64,000 nt of DNA. Source: Nocardioides sp. QY071. GTDB lineage: Bacteria; Actinomycetota; Actinomycetes; Propionibacteriales; Nocardioidaceae. Position numbers and translations under genes: made by a program. The DNA lies in assembly GCF_029961765.1 (NCBI RefSeq), contig NZ_CP124681.1:4154001-4218000 (forward strand), written 5' to 3'. Below, piece after piece: positions 7,455-18,997 of the stretch. The notes beneath the pieces were generated by a model. It was not told the origin of the DNA. It did no database searches and saw only the letters and a list, made by a program, of their open reading frames with translations. Position 1 is the stretch's first letter. Each line of letters opens with the position of its first letter.

Positions 7455-8589
7455 CCAGCCCCGCGCCCGCGACCTGCTCACCCTTCCCGGGCGGCCCGGC
7501 CCGCACAACGCGATCACCGACGTCCCGGGCGTCACCGTCGGTCTCGAGACCCTGGTCAGCGGGACCGCCGTACGCACCGGGGTCACCGCGATCCTGCCCC
7601 GGGGGCGTGACGGCGTCGGCGAGCCGTGCGCCGCGGCGTCGTACTCCCTCAACGGCAACGGCGAGCTCACCGGCACCACCTGGATCGAGGAGTCCGGCGC
7701 CCTCACCATGCCGGTCCTGCTGTCCAACACGCACGCGGTCGGCGCCTGCCACACCGGCGTCGTCGAGTGGGTCAACGAGGTCCACCCGCGGCTCGCGGCG
7801 CAGTGGCTGCTGCCGGTGTGCGGCGAGACCTGGGACGGCTACCTCAACGACATCAACGGCGGCCACGTCCGCCCCGAGCACGCCCGCGCAGCGCTCGACG
7901 CCGCGACCGCCGGACCGGTGCCCGAGGGCTCGGTCGGAGGCGGCACCGGCATGAACTGCTACGCGTTCAAGGGCGGCACCGGTTCGGCATCGCGCGAGGT
8001 CGACTTCGCGGGTACGACGTACACCGTCGGTGTGCTGGTCCAGGCCAACTTCGGCGATCGCCGCGAGCTGGTCGTCGCCGGTACGCCGATCGGCCAGGTC
8101 CTCGGCGAGGACAACCCGATGGAGGACTCGGGCTGGTTCGTCCGCGACCTCGGTCTCGCGGCCCCCGCCTCCTCCGGGACGCTGCCGGGTGGCGCCGGGT
8201 CGGTGATCGTCGTGGTCGCCACCGACGCGCCCCTGCTCCCCCACCAGTGCAAGGCGCTGGCCCGGCGGGTGCCGCTCGGCCTGGCCCGCACCGGCACCGC
8301 GGGCGGGCACTTCTCCGGGGACATCTTCCTGGCCTTCTCGACCGCGCCGGCGCCCGGGCTGCGCAGCCAGCTGTACCCGCCGCCGACCGAGCTGGCCGAG
8401 CAGCAGGTGCTGCCCTGGGGTGCGATCGACCCGTTCTACACGGCGGTCGTCGAGGCCGTGGAGGAGTCGGTGCTCAACGCGCTGGTCGTCAACGAGGAGA
8501 TGGTCGGGCGCGACGGGCACCGCACGCCCGCGCTCCCCCACGCCGCTCTCGCCGACCTGCCGGCCGCCCTCACCGCGCGAGGCCGATGA
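7444..8589 (+). CDS. P1-family (DmpA-type) aminopeptidase, Ntn-fold
   Basis: The 381-aa protein matches the S58/DmpA family of self-processing D-amidases, L-aminopeptidases and beta-peptidyl aminopeptidases. Visible hallmarks are the N-terminal NAITDVPGVTVG, the pocket region SVGGGTGMNCYAFKGG, and the autocleavage site in GAGSVIVVVATDAPL, where Gly252-Ser253 is the expected scissile bond, Ser253 becoming the N-terminal nucleophile of the beta chain. No signal peptide is seen, so it is cytoplasmic. GTG 7444 overlaps the end of the TetR gene, so it shares its transcript. Together with the divergent permease it suggests import and cleavage of small peptides or amides. Specificity cannot be deduced. 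Confidence 0.9.
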   Translation: MPTDQPRARDLLTLPGRPGPHNAITDVPGVTVGLETLVSGTAVRTGVTAILPRGRDGVGEPCAAASYSLNGNGELTGTTWIEESGALTMPVLLSNTHAVGACHTGVVEWVNEVHPRLAAQWLLPVCGETWDGYLNDINGGHVRPEHARAALDAATAGPVPEGSVGGGTGMNCYAFKGGTGSASREVDFAGTTYTVGVLVQANFGDRRELVVAGTPIGQVLGEDNPMEDSGWFVRDLGLAAPASSGTLPGGAGSVIVVVATDAPLLPHQCKALARRVPLGLARTGTAGGHFSGDIFLAFSTAPAPGLRSQLYPPPTELAEQQVLPWGAIDPFYTAVVEAVEESVLNALVVNEEMVGRDGHRTPALPHAALADLPAALTARGR

Positions 8590-8619
8590 CTTCCGCGGGA
8601 CGCCGCGGTCAGTAGAGGC

Positions 8620-8667
8620 ATGACCGCTTCCAGCGCCTTCGACGGCTCCACCAGGCTCGAGGCCTGA
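8620..8667 (+). CDS. Possible 15-codon leader peptide overlapping the hydrolase start
   Basis: An ATG preceded by AGAGG opens a frame of 15 codons (MTASSAFDGSTRLEA) whose TGA overlaps the hydrolase ATG as TGATG at 8665-8669. The downstream gene has no convincing ribosome binding site of its own, so ribosomes finishing this mini-frame could restart on it. It may be chance in this GC-rich context, and no attenuator structure was found. It is listed because it offers a mechanism for starting the hydrolase. Confidence 0.3.
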   Translation: MTASSAFDGSTRLEA

Positions 8668-9698
8668 TGGTCCTCCAGCGCCGGGTCCAGTCGGTGCTCG
8701 ACGAGCTCGTCGGCTCCGGGGCGGAGACCGGGCTGCAGGTCGCCGTCCACCATCGCGGCCAGCCGGTCGTCGAGGCCGTCGCGGGCGTCGCCGACAGCCG
8801 GACGGGGCGCCCGGTGGCGCCGGACACCCTGTTCTTCAGCTTCTCCACGGGCAAGGGCGCGTCGGCCCTGATCGCCCACCTGCTGGTCGCCCGCGGCCTG
8901 ATCGGCTACGGCACCCGGGTCGCGGACGTGTGGCCGGGGTTCGGGGTGCGCGGCAAGGAGGCGACGACGCTGCGCCACGTCCTGACCCACACCGCCGGGG
9001 TGCCCGCGATGCCCGACGGCCTCGGGCCGGCGGACCTGGGCGACCCGGAGCGCGTCGCCACGGCGATCGCGGCGGCCGAGCCCCGGTGGCCCCCCGGCGC
9101 CCGGACGGGCTACCACTCCTACACCTTCGGCTTCCTGGTCGGTGAGATCGCCCGCCGGCTCACCGGCCACTCCATGGGGCGGCTGCTGCACGAGTGGGTC
9201 GCCGCACCGCTGGGCCTGCCCGGCGAGCTGCGGTTCGGCGTACCCCCGGCCGATCTGGACCGGCTGGCCCACCTCGAGGACGCCGCACCACCCGACCAGA
9301 GCGCGCCGTGGGAGCTGCGGCCGACGGCGGGGCTGGGCAACGACCCGGCCCTGCTCACGGCGGACGTCCCGTCGGTCGGCACCTTCACCGCACGCGGCCT
9401 CGCCACCATGTACGCCGCGATCCTCGACGGCCGGTTGATCTCAGCCGACCAGCTGGCGCGGCTCTCGGAGGTCGCCTTCGAGGGGACCGACCAAGTCTTC
9501 GGCAACCGGGTCCGCCTCGGGCTGGGCTACCCGCTGCCAGTGCTCGGCTGGCCGGGCGGCGGTGGCAGCCGCGCCTTCGCCCATCCCGCCACCGGGACGT
9601 CGTTCGCGCTCACCAAGAACCGCCTCGTCCCCGACTTCGGCACCGCCGAGCGCCTGGTCCAGGTCGTGACCGAGGGACTCCGCGGACGGGTCAGCTGA
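8667..9698 (+). CDS. Serine hydrolase of the beta-lactamase/class C (EstB-like) family
   Basis: The 343-aa protein carries the Ser60-Thr-Gly-Lys63 catalytic motif in FFSFSTGKGASA and a Tyr149-His-Ser motif (YHSYTFGF) in place of the class C Tyr-x-Asn. These place it with cytosolic or secreted esterases and D-aminopeptidases rather than true beta-lactamases. HVLTHTAGVP after the first motif is also typical. No signal peptide is present from ATG 8667. Its last 8 bp overlap the convergent ceramidase gene. It lies 77 bp after the peptidase and could act on related D-amino acid amides or esters, but that link is only positional. Confidence 0.85.
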   Translation: MVLQRRVQSVLDELVGSGAETGLQVAVHHRGQPVVEAVAGVADSRTGRPVAPDTLFFSFSTGKGASALIAHLLVARGLIGYGTRVADVWPGFGVRGKEATTLRHVLTHTAGVPAMPDGLGPADLGDPERVATAIAAAEPRWPPGARTGYHSYTFGFLVGEIARRLTGHSMGRLLHEWVAAPLGLPGELRFGVPPADLDRLAHLEDAAPPDQSAPWELRPTAGLGNDPALLTADVPSVGTFTARGLATMYAAILDGRLISADQLARLSEVAFEGTDQVFGNRVRLGLGYPLPVLGWPGGGGSRAFAHPATGTSFALTKNRLVPDFGTAERLVQVVTEGLRGRVS

Positions 9699-11502
9699 CG
9701 ACGACCGGCGGCGTGGTCGCGTCGCTGCTGCCGACGCAGGTGATCCGGTAGGTCCCCGGCTCGCCGGCCACCCAGGTGACCTCGGCGGTGAACCGCAGCC
9801 CGCGGTCGCGCCGCCACCTGATCGTGGTCGATGCCGAGGAGTCGTCGGCGACCTGGCGCCAGCCGTCACCGTCGCGCCGCTCGACGCGCAGGTACGTCGG
9901 CCGCAGCACCGCGTTGGGGTGGTCGGTGCGGAAGGTCGCGACGACCGTCTCCCCGACCGAGGCCGTGGCGGGCGAGGTCAGCACCACCGTGGGACCGGAG
10001 CGGGCCAGCCGGGGCGAGCCGACGGGGAGGGTCCAGCGCAGCCGGCGGGGCGCGGGCGGCATCCCCGGCGCGAGGGGCTGTCCGGTGCGCAGGGCACCGG
10101 CCAGCTCGACGACCGCGTCGGTCAGCACGGCCAGCTCGTGGCGCCCGAAGATCGTGGAGCCCGCCTCGTAGAGCTGCTCGTCGTACTCCTCCGGCGTGGT
10201 GACGTAGTGCCCGTAGCCGTTGGCATAGCCCTGTAGCACGACGTCGTCGACGTCGACGCCGAGCTCGGCGGCGACGGCGCGCCGCAGCCGCAGCCCGGCC
10301 ACGACGGTGACCTCGAACGGCAGGCACACCAGGTGGAGGTGGCCCCACCGGACCAGCTGGAGCAGGTAGGTCTCCTGCACCCAGCGCAGGCTGCCGACGG
10401 GCAGGAGCAGGTCCTTGGGCGCGTGCGCCGCGGCGAGTGCGGGGCGACGCCGGTAGAGCCGCCGGCTGAGTCGCGCAGGCACCGGGTTGCGGCGGCCCTC
10501 GTCGAACAGCGGTGAGCCGGGGCCGTCGGTGAGCTTGCCGGCCGCGAAGCTCGCGCCCAGGATCGCCCGCCCCGTGCGGCCCGGCGCGGCAGCGCGCTCG
10601 GCGAGCCGCACCCACCGGTGCCGTACGTCGACCAGTGGCGCCACCTCCACGCCCGGCTCCGAGGCCAGCAGGCGCGCGGCCGCCAGCTGCCGCTCGCCGA
10701 TGATCCGGGTGTTCTCCCGCTCGTCGGTCGTCGGGCCGGTGGCCGGCTGCAGCCCGAGGTTGGGGCTCAGGTCGCCGGCGTTGGTCTGCGCGAACGCGGT
10801 GACCAGGTCACCGTCCCGCTCCCACTGGTGCGCGGCCCAGCCCTTGTTGTCGGCGCTGATCAGCAGGTTCCTGTTGGACATCGAGGTGTTGTGGACACCG
10901 AACCAACTGATCGCGCCTGCCAGCTCGCCGTCGCGCTCCAGGCGCAGCAGGGTCATCCGCGGGTCGATGCCGTCGGGGAACAGCGCCCGCTCGTGGGCCG
11001 GGTCGCGCTCGAACGCCGCCCGGGCCCGGTTGGCGCTCGCGTCGTGCAGCTCGCCGCGGGTGAGCCGCAGTGTCGTCGGGGCCAGGTCGGCATCGGCGCG
11101 GGCGATCGCCTCGACCACGCCGTCGACCAGCCGCGCGAAGGTGCGCGGCCGGAAGCCACCGGTGGTGATGTTGTAGAGCACGTCGTGGCCGTGCCCACCC
11201 GGCCCGCAGTGGGTGTGGGTGGCGGTGAGGACGACGTTGCCCGCGCCGTAGGCCGTGCCGAAGCGGTCGGCGAGGCTCGCGTGGATCGCGGCCACGGTGG
11301 CCTGGAAGAACATGCCGATGTCGGCGACGACGTACGCCGTCCGGTGCCGGCCGTCGTCGAGGACGAACGCGCGGGCGTACTGGCGCGACAAGATGCCGCA
11401 GGTGCGCTGGTCGGGCATCCCGTAGCCCATCATCCCGACGCCCCACGGCTCCCCGGTGACGTCCGCGATGCCGCGCCCGACCAGCCAGCCGGCAGCGGTC
11501 AC
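9691..11502 (-). CDS. Neutral/alkaline ceramidase-like hydrolase
   Basis: This 603-aa protein has the neutral ceramidase fold: an N-terminal zinc-amidase domain and a C-terminal immunoglobulin-like domain (from ~residue 490, where GPTVVLTSPATASVGETVVATF begins in pieces). The zinc region HTHCGPGGHG (His96, His98) and the nucleophile motif NAGDLSPN, where family members have NxGDVSPN, are visible. Bacterial relatives hydrolyse N-acyl sphingosine, often as secreted enzymes. No signal peptide is evident from GTG/ATG 11502. Its start overlaps mazG by 4 bp (ATGA at 11499-11502), so it sits at the end of the mfd-mazG transcript, an unexpected partner. The true substrate may be another N-acyl lipid. 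Confidence 0.85.
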   Translation of the reverse strand: MTAAGWLVGRGIADVTGEPWGVGMMGYGMPDQRTCGILSRQYARAFVLDDGRHRTAYVVADIGMFFQATVAAIHASLADRFGTAYGAGNVVLTATHTHCGPGGHGHDVLYNITTGGFRPRTFARLVDGVVEAIARADADLAPTTLRLTRGELHDASANRARAAFERDPAHERALFPDGIDPRMTLLRLERDGELAGAISWFGVHNTSMSNRNLLISADNKGWAAHQWERDGDLVTAFAQTNAGDLSPNLGLQPATGPTTDERENTRIIGERQLAAARLLASEPGVEVAPLVDVRHRWVRLAERAAAPGRTGRAILGASFAAGKLTDGPGSPLFDEGRRNPVPARLSRRLYRRRPALAAAHAPKDLLLPVGSLRWVQETYLLQLVRWGHLHLVCLPFEVTVVAGLRLRRAVAAELGVDVDDVVLQGYANGYGHYVTTPEEYDEQLYEAGSTIFGRHELAVLTDAVVELAGALRTGQPLAPGMPPAPRRLRWTLPVGSPRLARSGPTVVLTSPATASVGETVVATFRTDHPNAVLRPTYLRVERRDGDGWRQVADDSSASTTIRWRRDRGLRFTAEVTWVAGEPGTYRITCVGSSDATTPPVVVS

Positions 11503-12098
11503 TGCCTCCTCCGGACGGCGTCGCGCAGCGCCTGCTCCGGGTCGACGCCCTCGGCGCGGGCCTCGGCGACCAGGGCCAGCAGCCGCTCGCCGAGGTCCGC
11601 CGAGTCCGCCGCCACGTCGACCGGGAGCCCGGCCCGCTCGCGCCGGGCGAGCGTCTTGTCGGCGTACAGCAGGGCGGGGAGGGCGGCGGGCAGGTCGCCA
11701 GGAGCCGCGCGCTCGGCGGCCTTGATCCGCTGCCAGCGCTCGTCGACCTGCTCGGCGGTGAGATCACCGGACTCGTTCCCGAAGACGTGCGGGTTGCGAC
11801 GGCGCATCTTCTCGGTGATGCCGCGGGCGACGTCGTCGAGCGTGAAGTCGCCGCGCTCCTCGGCGATCACGGCATGGAACACCACCTGCAGCAGCAGGTC
11901 GCCGAGCTCCTCGGCGAGGTGGCCGAACTCGCCGCTCGCCTCGGCCTCGTCGATGGCGTCGACGGTCTCGTAGGTCTCCTCGAGCAGGTAGCGGACCAGC
12001 GAGCGGTGGGTCTGCTCCTGCTTCCACGGACACTCCGCCCGCAGCCGCCGCATCACGTCGACGAACTCGGCGACGGCCCCGTCCGCCGGCTCGGACAC
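11499..12098 (-). CDS. mazG: MazG-type nucleoside triphosphate pyrophosphohydrolase
   Basis: The 199-aa protein has a single MazG fold. The Mg-binding motif is E-E-T-Y-E near residues 36-40 and E-E-L-G-D near 64-68, and the following helix LLLQVVFHA and EKMRRRNPHVFG are family hallmarks. It hydrolyses aberrant or damaged NTPs to NMP and pyrophosphate, guarding against mutagenic nucleotides. E. coli MazG has two such domains; the single-domain form is common in actinobacteria. GTG 12098 lies 3 nt after the stop of the SurA-like lipoprotein gene, inside the mfd operon, so two genome-maintenance genes are coexpressed. Confidence 0.93.
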   Translation of the reverse strand: MSEPADGAVAEFVDVMRRLRAECPWKQEQTHRSLVRYLLEETYETVDAIDEAEASGEFGHLAEELGDLLLQVVFHAVIAEERGDFTLDDVARGITEKMRRRNPHVFGNESGDLTAEQVDERWQRIKAAERAAPGDLPAALPALLYADKTLARRERAGLPVDVAADSADLGERLLALVAEARAEGVDPEQALRDAVRRRQ

Positions 12099-12101
12099 CG
12101 C

Positions 12102-12821
12102 CTATCCCTGGGGGACGACCGCCGCCGGCGCGGCGGCCGGGCCGCAGCGCTGGTCGGCCGGCAGCTTCGCGACCTGCTCGGGCGTCATGGCGGCGGTGTT
12201 GCTGGCGCCCTTGGCCTCGCTGCTCACCGGCACCGAGAGCGGGTCCCCGCTGAACACACCGGTCGTCGCGTCGTAGGTCCCGAAGACGGGATTGAAGCTG
12301 ACGTCGTGGTCGTCGAGCCACTTCGTGATCAGCGCGATGCCCGCCTCGATGGCATCGTCGCCCCGGCCACCGGACTCGTCGGCACCGAGCTGGGCGACCG
12401 GGTCGGTGAGCCGCTGCTTGATCCAGGTCAGGAACTCGAAGGTGTCGTAGTTGTCGTCGTCGATCGTGCCGAGGGCACCCCACTCGTCGGTGACGGACGT
12501 CCGGTCGATCTGCTCGGCCGGCAGCGGCACCCCGTGCTCGGGTGCCAGGTCGTCGACGGCGACCGCCTGGGTCCAGCCGACGACGAACTGAGCCCGGACC
12601 AGCGCGACGGGCGCCGCTTGCGCCTGCGGGTTGGTCGCGGCCAGGGCGCAGTAGTCCTGGACCGCCTTGTCGACCTTGCTGAGCGAGAGCTGCTGGCCCT
12701 CGACCTCGGCGGCCACGCCGGGCTTCACGTCGTTGTCGCTGACGCCGCAGCCGGCGGCGAGCAGGGCGACCGCAGCGAGACTCACTGCGGCGGACCGGAA
12801 CTTCGCCTGGATCGGACGCAC
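12102..12821 (-). CDS. SurA/PrsA-like lipoprotein
   Basis: GTG 12821, preceded by AAGGAG 5 nt away, gives a 239-aa precursor with a signal peptide and lipobox LLAAGC, so it is exported and lipid-anchored. After the Cys it has AEVEGQQLSLSKVDKAVQDYC, resembling the N-terminal chaperone region of SurA/PrsA foldases; no clear rotamase domain follows. The mfd / SurA-like lipoprotein / mazG order is conserved in many actinobacteria, as I recall. The mfd stop overlaps its ribosome binding site (2-nt gap), so expression is coupled. A role in folding exported proteins is inferred, not shown. Confidence 0.8.
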   Translation of the reverse strand: MRPIQAKFRSAAVSLAAVALLAAGCGVSDNDVKPGVAAEVEGQQLSLSKVDKAVQDYCALAATNPQAQAAPVALVRAQFVVGWTQAVAVDDLAPEHGVPLPAEQIDRTSVTDEWGALGTIDDDNYDTFEFLTWIKQRLTDPVAQLGADESGGRGDDAIEAGIALITKWLDDHDVSFNPVFGTYDATTGVFSGDPLSVPVSSEAKGASNTAAMTPEQVAKLPADQRCGPAAAPAAVVPQG

Positions 12822-12823
12822 AC

Positions 12824-16345
<3,522 letters not shown>

Positions 16346-16370
16346 CTTTGGTCGAGGAACACGACGATCG

Positions 16371-16395
16371 CCCCCGGTCCACGTGCGACCGGGGG
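16371..16395 (-). terminator. Hairpin terminator between pstB and mfd
   Basis: CCCCCGGTC (16371-16379) and GACCGGGGG (16387-16395) form a perfect 9-bp stem with a 7-nt loop, 43 nt past the pstB stop and 26 nt before the mfd start. There is no U-tract, as is common for actinobacterial hairpins. It should end the pst transcript and insulate mfd. Confidence 0.6.
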
Positions 16396-16437
16396 TGCGG
16401 GCACCAGCCTACGACCCGCCGCCGACAGCCCGTCGGG

Positions 16438-17313
16438 TCAGCCGAACCGCCCGTTGACGTAGTCGTAGGTCCGCGAGTCCTGCGGGCTCTGGAACATCGC
16501 CTCGGTGGCGCCGTGCTCGACGATCACGCCGGGCTGGCCCTGCGAGGCGAGGAAGAACGCGCACTGGTCGGAGACGCGCGCGGCCTGCTGCATGTTGTGG
16601 GTGACGATCACGATCGTCACCTCGCGGGCGAGGTCGAGCATCGTCTCCTCGATCACCCGGGTGGAGGTCGGGTCGAGGGCCGAGCAGGGCTCGTCCATGA
16701 GCAGCACCCGCGGCCGGATCGCCAGCGAGCGGGCGATGCACAGGCGCTGCTGCTGGCCGCCGGACAGTCCGCCGCCCGGCGCGTCGAGACGGTCCTTGAC
16801 CTCGTTCCACAGCCCGCCCTTGACCAGGCAGGACTCGACGAGGTCGTCCTTGTCGGCCCGCTTCATCCGGGTGCCGGTGAGCCTGAGGCCGGCCAGCACG
16901 TTCTCCCGGATCGACATCGCCGGGAACGGGTTCGGCTTCTGGAACACCATGCCGATCGCGCGGCGGGCGTCGATGAGCCGCTTGCCGGGGTCGTAGATGT
17001 CCTCGCCGTCGAGCAGCACCTCACCGGCCAGCTGGGCCGAGGGGACCAGCTCGTGCATCCGGTTGAGGATGCGCAGGAAGGTCGACTTGCCGCAGCCGGA
17101 CGGGCCGATCAGGGCGGTGATCCGGCCCGGATCCATCGTGAGCGAGACCCGGTCGAGGACCTTGTGGTCACCGAACCACGCCGTGATCTCCCGGGCCTCG
17201 AGCGCGGCCAGGCCCGTCGGTACGGCGGCGTCGACCGGCGTGGCGGGATCGAGGCGGGGTACGTCGGCACGGACCTCGGGGATGACGGTCGTGTCGTCGG
17301 CGTTGGGGTACAT
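16438..17313 (-). CDS. pstB: Phosphate ABC transporter ATPase PstB
   Basis: The 291-aa protein has an ABC ATPase core after a ~45-aa N-terminal extension: Walker A GPSGCGKST (~72-80), the PstB-specific VFQKPNPFPAMSI, signature LSGGQQQRL (~183), Walker B LLMDEPCSALDP and the switch His in VIVTHNM. It powers phosphate import by PstC and PstA. ATG 17313 is preceded by AAGAGAG and is preferred over 17349, which would reach into the upstream hairpin. It is separated from pstC-pstA by four genes and from the preceding PstS-like gene by a strong hairpin, so its level may be set separately. No phoU gene follows in the window. Confidence 0.95.
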   Translation of the reverse strand: MYPNADDTTVIPEVRADVPRLDPATPVDAAVPTGLAALEAREITAWFGDHKVLDRVSLTMDPGRITALIGPSGCGKSTFLRILNRMHELVPSAQLAGEVLLDGEDIYDPGKRLIDARRAIGMVFQKPNPFPAMSIRENVLAGLRLTGTRMKRADKDDLVESCLVKGGLWNEVKDRLDAPGGGLSGGQQQRLCIARSLAIRPRVLLMDEPCSALDPTSTRVIEETMLDLAREVTIVIVTHNMQQAARVSDQCAFFLASQGQPGVIVEHGATEAMFQSPQDSRTYDYVNGRFG

Positions 17314-17331
17314 CGGCTCTCTTCTCATCGG

Positions 17332-17368
17332 TCGGTGCCGGGCGGCCACGAGGGCCGCCCGGCACCGG
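17332..17368 (-). terminator. Strong hairpin between the PstS-like gene and pstB
   Basis: Bases 17334-17347 and 17353-17366 form a perfect 14-bp GC-rich stem with the 5-nt loop ACGAG, extendable by a C-G and a U-G pair. It lies 54 nt past the PstS-like stop and 19 nt before the pstB ATG. There is no U-tract. It could be a partial terminator or a processing barrier that keeps the ATPase below the binding proteins, or it may insulate a separate pstB promoter, though I see no clear one. Confidence 0.55.
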
Positions 17369-17403
17369 TGCTGCGGGTGCTGCGAGTCCTACGGGTGCTG
17401 CGG
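17368..17403. repeat. Tandem 9-bp repeat next to the pstB hairpin
   Basis: Four consecutive 9-bp units (GTGCTGCGG, GTGCTGCGA, GTCCTACGG, GTGCTGCGG) run from 17368 to 17403, with degenerate copies continuing to about 17420. It fills the gap between the PstS-like stop and the hairpin. It may be a slippage-prone spacer; no coding role is apparent. Confidence 0.6.
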
Positions 17404-17421
17404 GGTGGTGCGAGTGCTGGG

Positions 17422-18921
17422 TCAGGACGCGGCGGCGACCGCGGCGGTGGCCGCCTTGACCGCCTTCTTGGCCTTCTTCAGCTTCTTCTTGAGCTTGGCC
17501 TTCTTGGCGCCCGTGGCCGACTTGACCTGCTTCTTGAGCTTGACCACCTTGGCCTTCGCGGCGTCGAGCTGGGCCTGTGCGGCGACGAGCGCGGCGGACG
17601 GGCCGGCGACCGGCGGCGCGTAGCTGACGGTGACCGTGGCCTCGGAGACCTGGAAGCGGGCCTGGCTCGGGTTGTAGACGGCCTTGTAGGTGTGGGCGCC
17701 CACGCTCGGCGCCGGTACGACGAACCGGGCCTCGCCGCCGACGATCGGCACGTTGGCCTTGAGGACGGTGTCGCCCTCCTTGAAGGTCACGGTGCCGAGC
17801 GGGGTCGACGAGCCGCCGACCTTGGCGACGAGGCTGACGCCCGCGCCGGTGCTGGTCCCGGTCAGCGTGGTGCTGGTCGCGACCGGCTCGTTGGTGGTGA
17901 AGTCGCTGGTCGTGTCGGCGGCGGTGCCGCAGACGCCGCCGTTGGCCGGCGTGGCGAGCTGGGTCAGGCCACCCGCGGCGATCGCGTCCCTGGCGGCCGA
18001 GGAGCACAGGAAGCCGCTCTCACCGAAGAAGGCCTGGACCGAGGCGTTGTTGATGTCGGTGGCACGCACCACGTTGTAGACCGCGCGCTTGAAGGCGAGC
18101 TCGCCCTCGAGCAGGCGCACGGTGTTGCCGGGGATCAGCCCGGCGCGGCCCTTGGAGATCGGGACGATCACGTCGGGGTCGTTCTTGACCGGCGCGTCGG
18201 AGTGCTCCTGGACGCTGGCCTCGCCGGCGTCCTTGACGTCGTTGCCGTTGGTGTCGACGTAGTCCTTGACGCAGGAGCCGTAGTTGGCGACGCCGAGCTG
18301 GGCCTTGAAGAACTTCTCGGTGCCCGAGCCGCTCTGCGGGACCAGCGGCTTGATGACGCCCGCGGTGCCGCCGACCTGGTTCCAGTTGGTGGTCGTGCAG
18401 CTGTAGATGGCGATGAGCTGCGCCTTGGTCAGCGACGCCGGCGCGTGCGACGCGGTGCTGTTGGAGACCGCGGCGACGACGGTGTCGACCGCGAAGGGGA
18501 TGCCCTCGAGGTCGGCACCCTCGGCCTCCTTGCCCGTGCCGCCGACGCGGTCGGAGGAGCGGGCGAAGTCGACCTCGCTGTACTGGGCGGCGTTGCGCAG
18601 CGCCGCCTTGCCGGCACTGGAGCCGTTCGGCCGGGGCTGAGCGAGGTTGGGCGCGGGCAGGTTGACGTCGCCGCCACCCAGCGCGCTGAACGTGGCGACG
18701 TCGAAGCCGTGGCTGCCGGCGTTCCAGAGCAGCGCGGCGTTGTGCAGCGCGAGCATGGTGGTGTCGGAGCCGACGCCGATCAGGTCGGCCGACACGGGAG
18801 CGGCCTTGCTGTCCTCGGGCTGCGGAACGTACTCGGCGTGGGCCGGAGAGGCGATCAGCGTCACCGCCGACGTGGCCACCGCGGCCGCGAAGGCGGCCGT
18901 GAGGGTCTTGCGTACGGACAT
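17422..18921 (-). CDS. PstS-like secreted binding protein with Ig-like domain and lysine-rich tail
   Basis: This 499-aa precursor has a Sec signal ending SPAHA-E but no lipobox. Residues ~40-330 follow the PstS fold, with GVGSDTT near the start, the SSDR segment, and PQSGSGTEKFF. A calcium-type acidic loop DTNGNDVKDAGE lies at ~235-246. An Ig-like module follows (~345-425, LGTVTFKEGDTVLKANVP), then a helical Ala/Lys tail with repeated KKAKLKKKLKKAKKAVKAA. The tail could bind anionic wall polymers, holding the protein at the surface without lipid. It is the last gene before pstB. Ligand may be phosphate or a phosphorylated polymer; not provable here. Confidence 0.82.
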   Translation of the reverse strand: MSVRKTLTAAFAAAVATSAVTLIASPAHAEYVPQPEDSKAAPVSADLIGVGSDTTMLALHNAALLWNAGSHGFDVATFSALGGGDVNLPAPNLAQPRPNGSSAGKAALRNAAQYSEVDFARSSDRVGGTGKEAEGADLEGIPFAVDTVVAAVSNSTASHAPASLTKAQLIAIYSCTTTNWNQVGGTAGVIKPLVPQSGSGTEKFFKAQLGVANYGSCVKDYVDTNGNDVKDAGEASVQEHSDAPVKNDPDVIVPISKGRAGLIPGNTVRLLEGELAFKRAVYNVVRATDINNASVQAFFGESGFLCSSAARDAIAAGGLTQLATPANGGVCGTAADTTSDFTTNEPVATSTTLTGTSTGAGVSLVAKVGGSSTPLGTVTFKEGDTVLKANVPIVGGEARFVVPAPSVGAHTYKAVYNPSQARFQVSEATVTVSYAPPVAGPSAALVAAQAQLDAAKAKVVKLKKQVKSATGAKKAKLKKKLKKAKKAVKAATAAVAAAS

Positions 18922-18997
18922 TGCGTTGTTCGACTTTCTGTGAGTGGTCTGCGGCTACTGGTGCAGCCACAGCGAGGACACCGCCCGACGGCGGCGA

